In this document: positions 15,041 to 15,121 of the stretch, one piece after another
Layout of the letters: every line of letters begins with the position of its first letter
How positions within the stretch are numbered: position 1 is the stretch's first letter
Source: CALMZN01 sp964443785
GTDB taxonomy: Bacteria > Patescibacteriota > Patescibacteriia > UBA1558 > GWA2-36-10
Length of the DNA stretch: 15,121 nucleotides
Assembly: GCA_964443785.1 (NCBI GenBank)
Contig: CAYUER010000020.1
Location: 1-15,121, forward strand
Direction of reading: 5' to 3'
Notes under the pieces: generated by a model
The model's database searches: none
What the model was told of the DNA's origin: nothing
Seen by the model: only the letters and a program-made list of their open reading frames with translations
Position numbers and translations under genes: made by a program

Positions 15041-15121
15041 GTAAATTTTTCAACCAGTGAAACAAATTATAAAAAAATTATTTTTACTAAAAAACCATAA
15101 AAATAACTTGGCTGGCTTTAC

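Noticed and set aside
15041..15121. Terminator after the giant pseudopilin
   Set aside because: The stretch is A/T-rich with T-runs, but I find no stable stem before them. The operon may continue past the window.

Overview
The window looks like a chromosomal segment of a small-genome, AT-rich bacterium, most probably a member of the Patescibacteria (CPR). This is inference. It rests on the AT-rich sequence, the dense same-strand packing, TAA or TAG stops in all ten genes, the near absence of Shine-Dalgarno motifs, and above all pseudopilins carrying DUF2341 and LamG-type modules, an architecture I associate with CPR genomes. There are no RNA genes, insertion sequences, phage genes or CRISPR arrays, and no gene-free stretch longer than about 150 bases.

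Left part (1-3710): two surface-polysaccharide genes diverge from an 85-base spacer holding back-to-back promoters. The leftward gene encodes a membrane polyprenyl-phosphate sugar-1-phosphate transferase, the priming enzyme of glycan synthesis. The rightward gene encodes an O-antigen ligase/polymerase-type (Wzy_C) membrane protein with a TPR-like C-terminal tail, and it ends in an intrinsic terminator.

Right part (3711-15040): a new promoter with a consensus extended -10 and a hairpin-containing leader precedes eight tightly packed genes that look like one operon. The first four form a compact chemosensory module: a two-TM methyl-accepting-protein-like receptor without a sensor domain, a short CheW-like coupler, a CheA-like kinase (Hpt, dimerisation, HATPase and CheW-like domains, no P2), and a single-domain CheY-like regulator. 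The next two are the type IV pilus extension ATPase PilB and the platform protein PilC. The last two are very large pseudopilins: a GspH/FimT-like one carrying DUF2341 + LamG, and a PilV/GspI-like one carrying a probable beta-propeller + DUF2341 + LamG + C-terminal beta domain.

The likely biology is a Pil-Chp-like or Dif-like chemosensory circuit wired directly to pilus assembly, with the two big pseudopilins as probable adhesive or tip subunits and the adjacent glycan genes as a possible surface partner. The signalling proteins are divergent at normally near-invariant positions: the receptor hairpin tip, the CheW Arg, and the CheA N-box His and Asp. No CheR, CheB, PilT, PilM/N/O/Q or PilD is present in the window. 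The last 81 bases (15041-15121) hold no gene or clear terminator that I can see.
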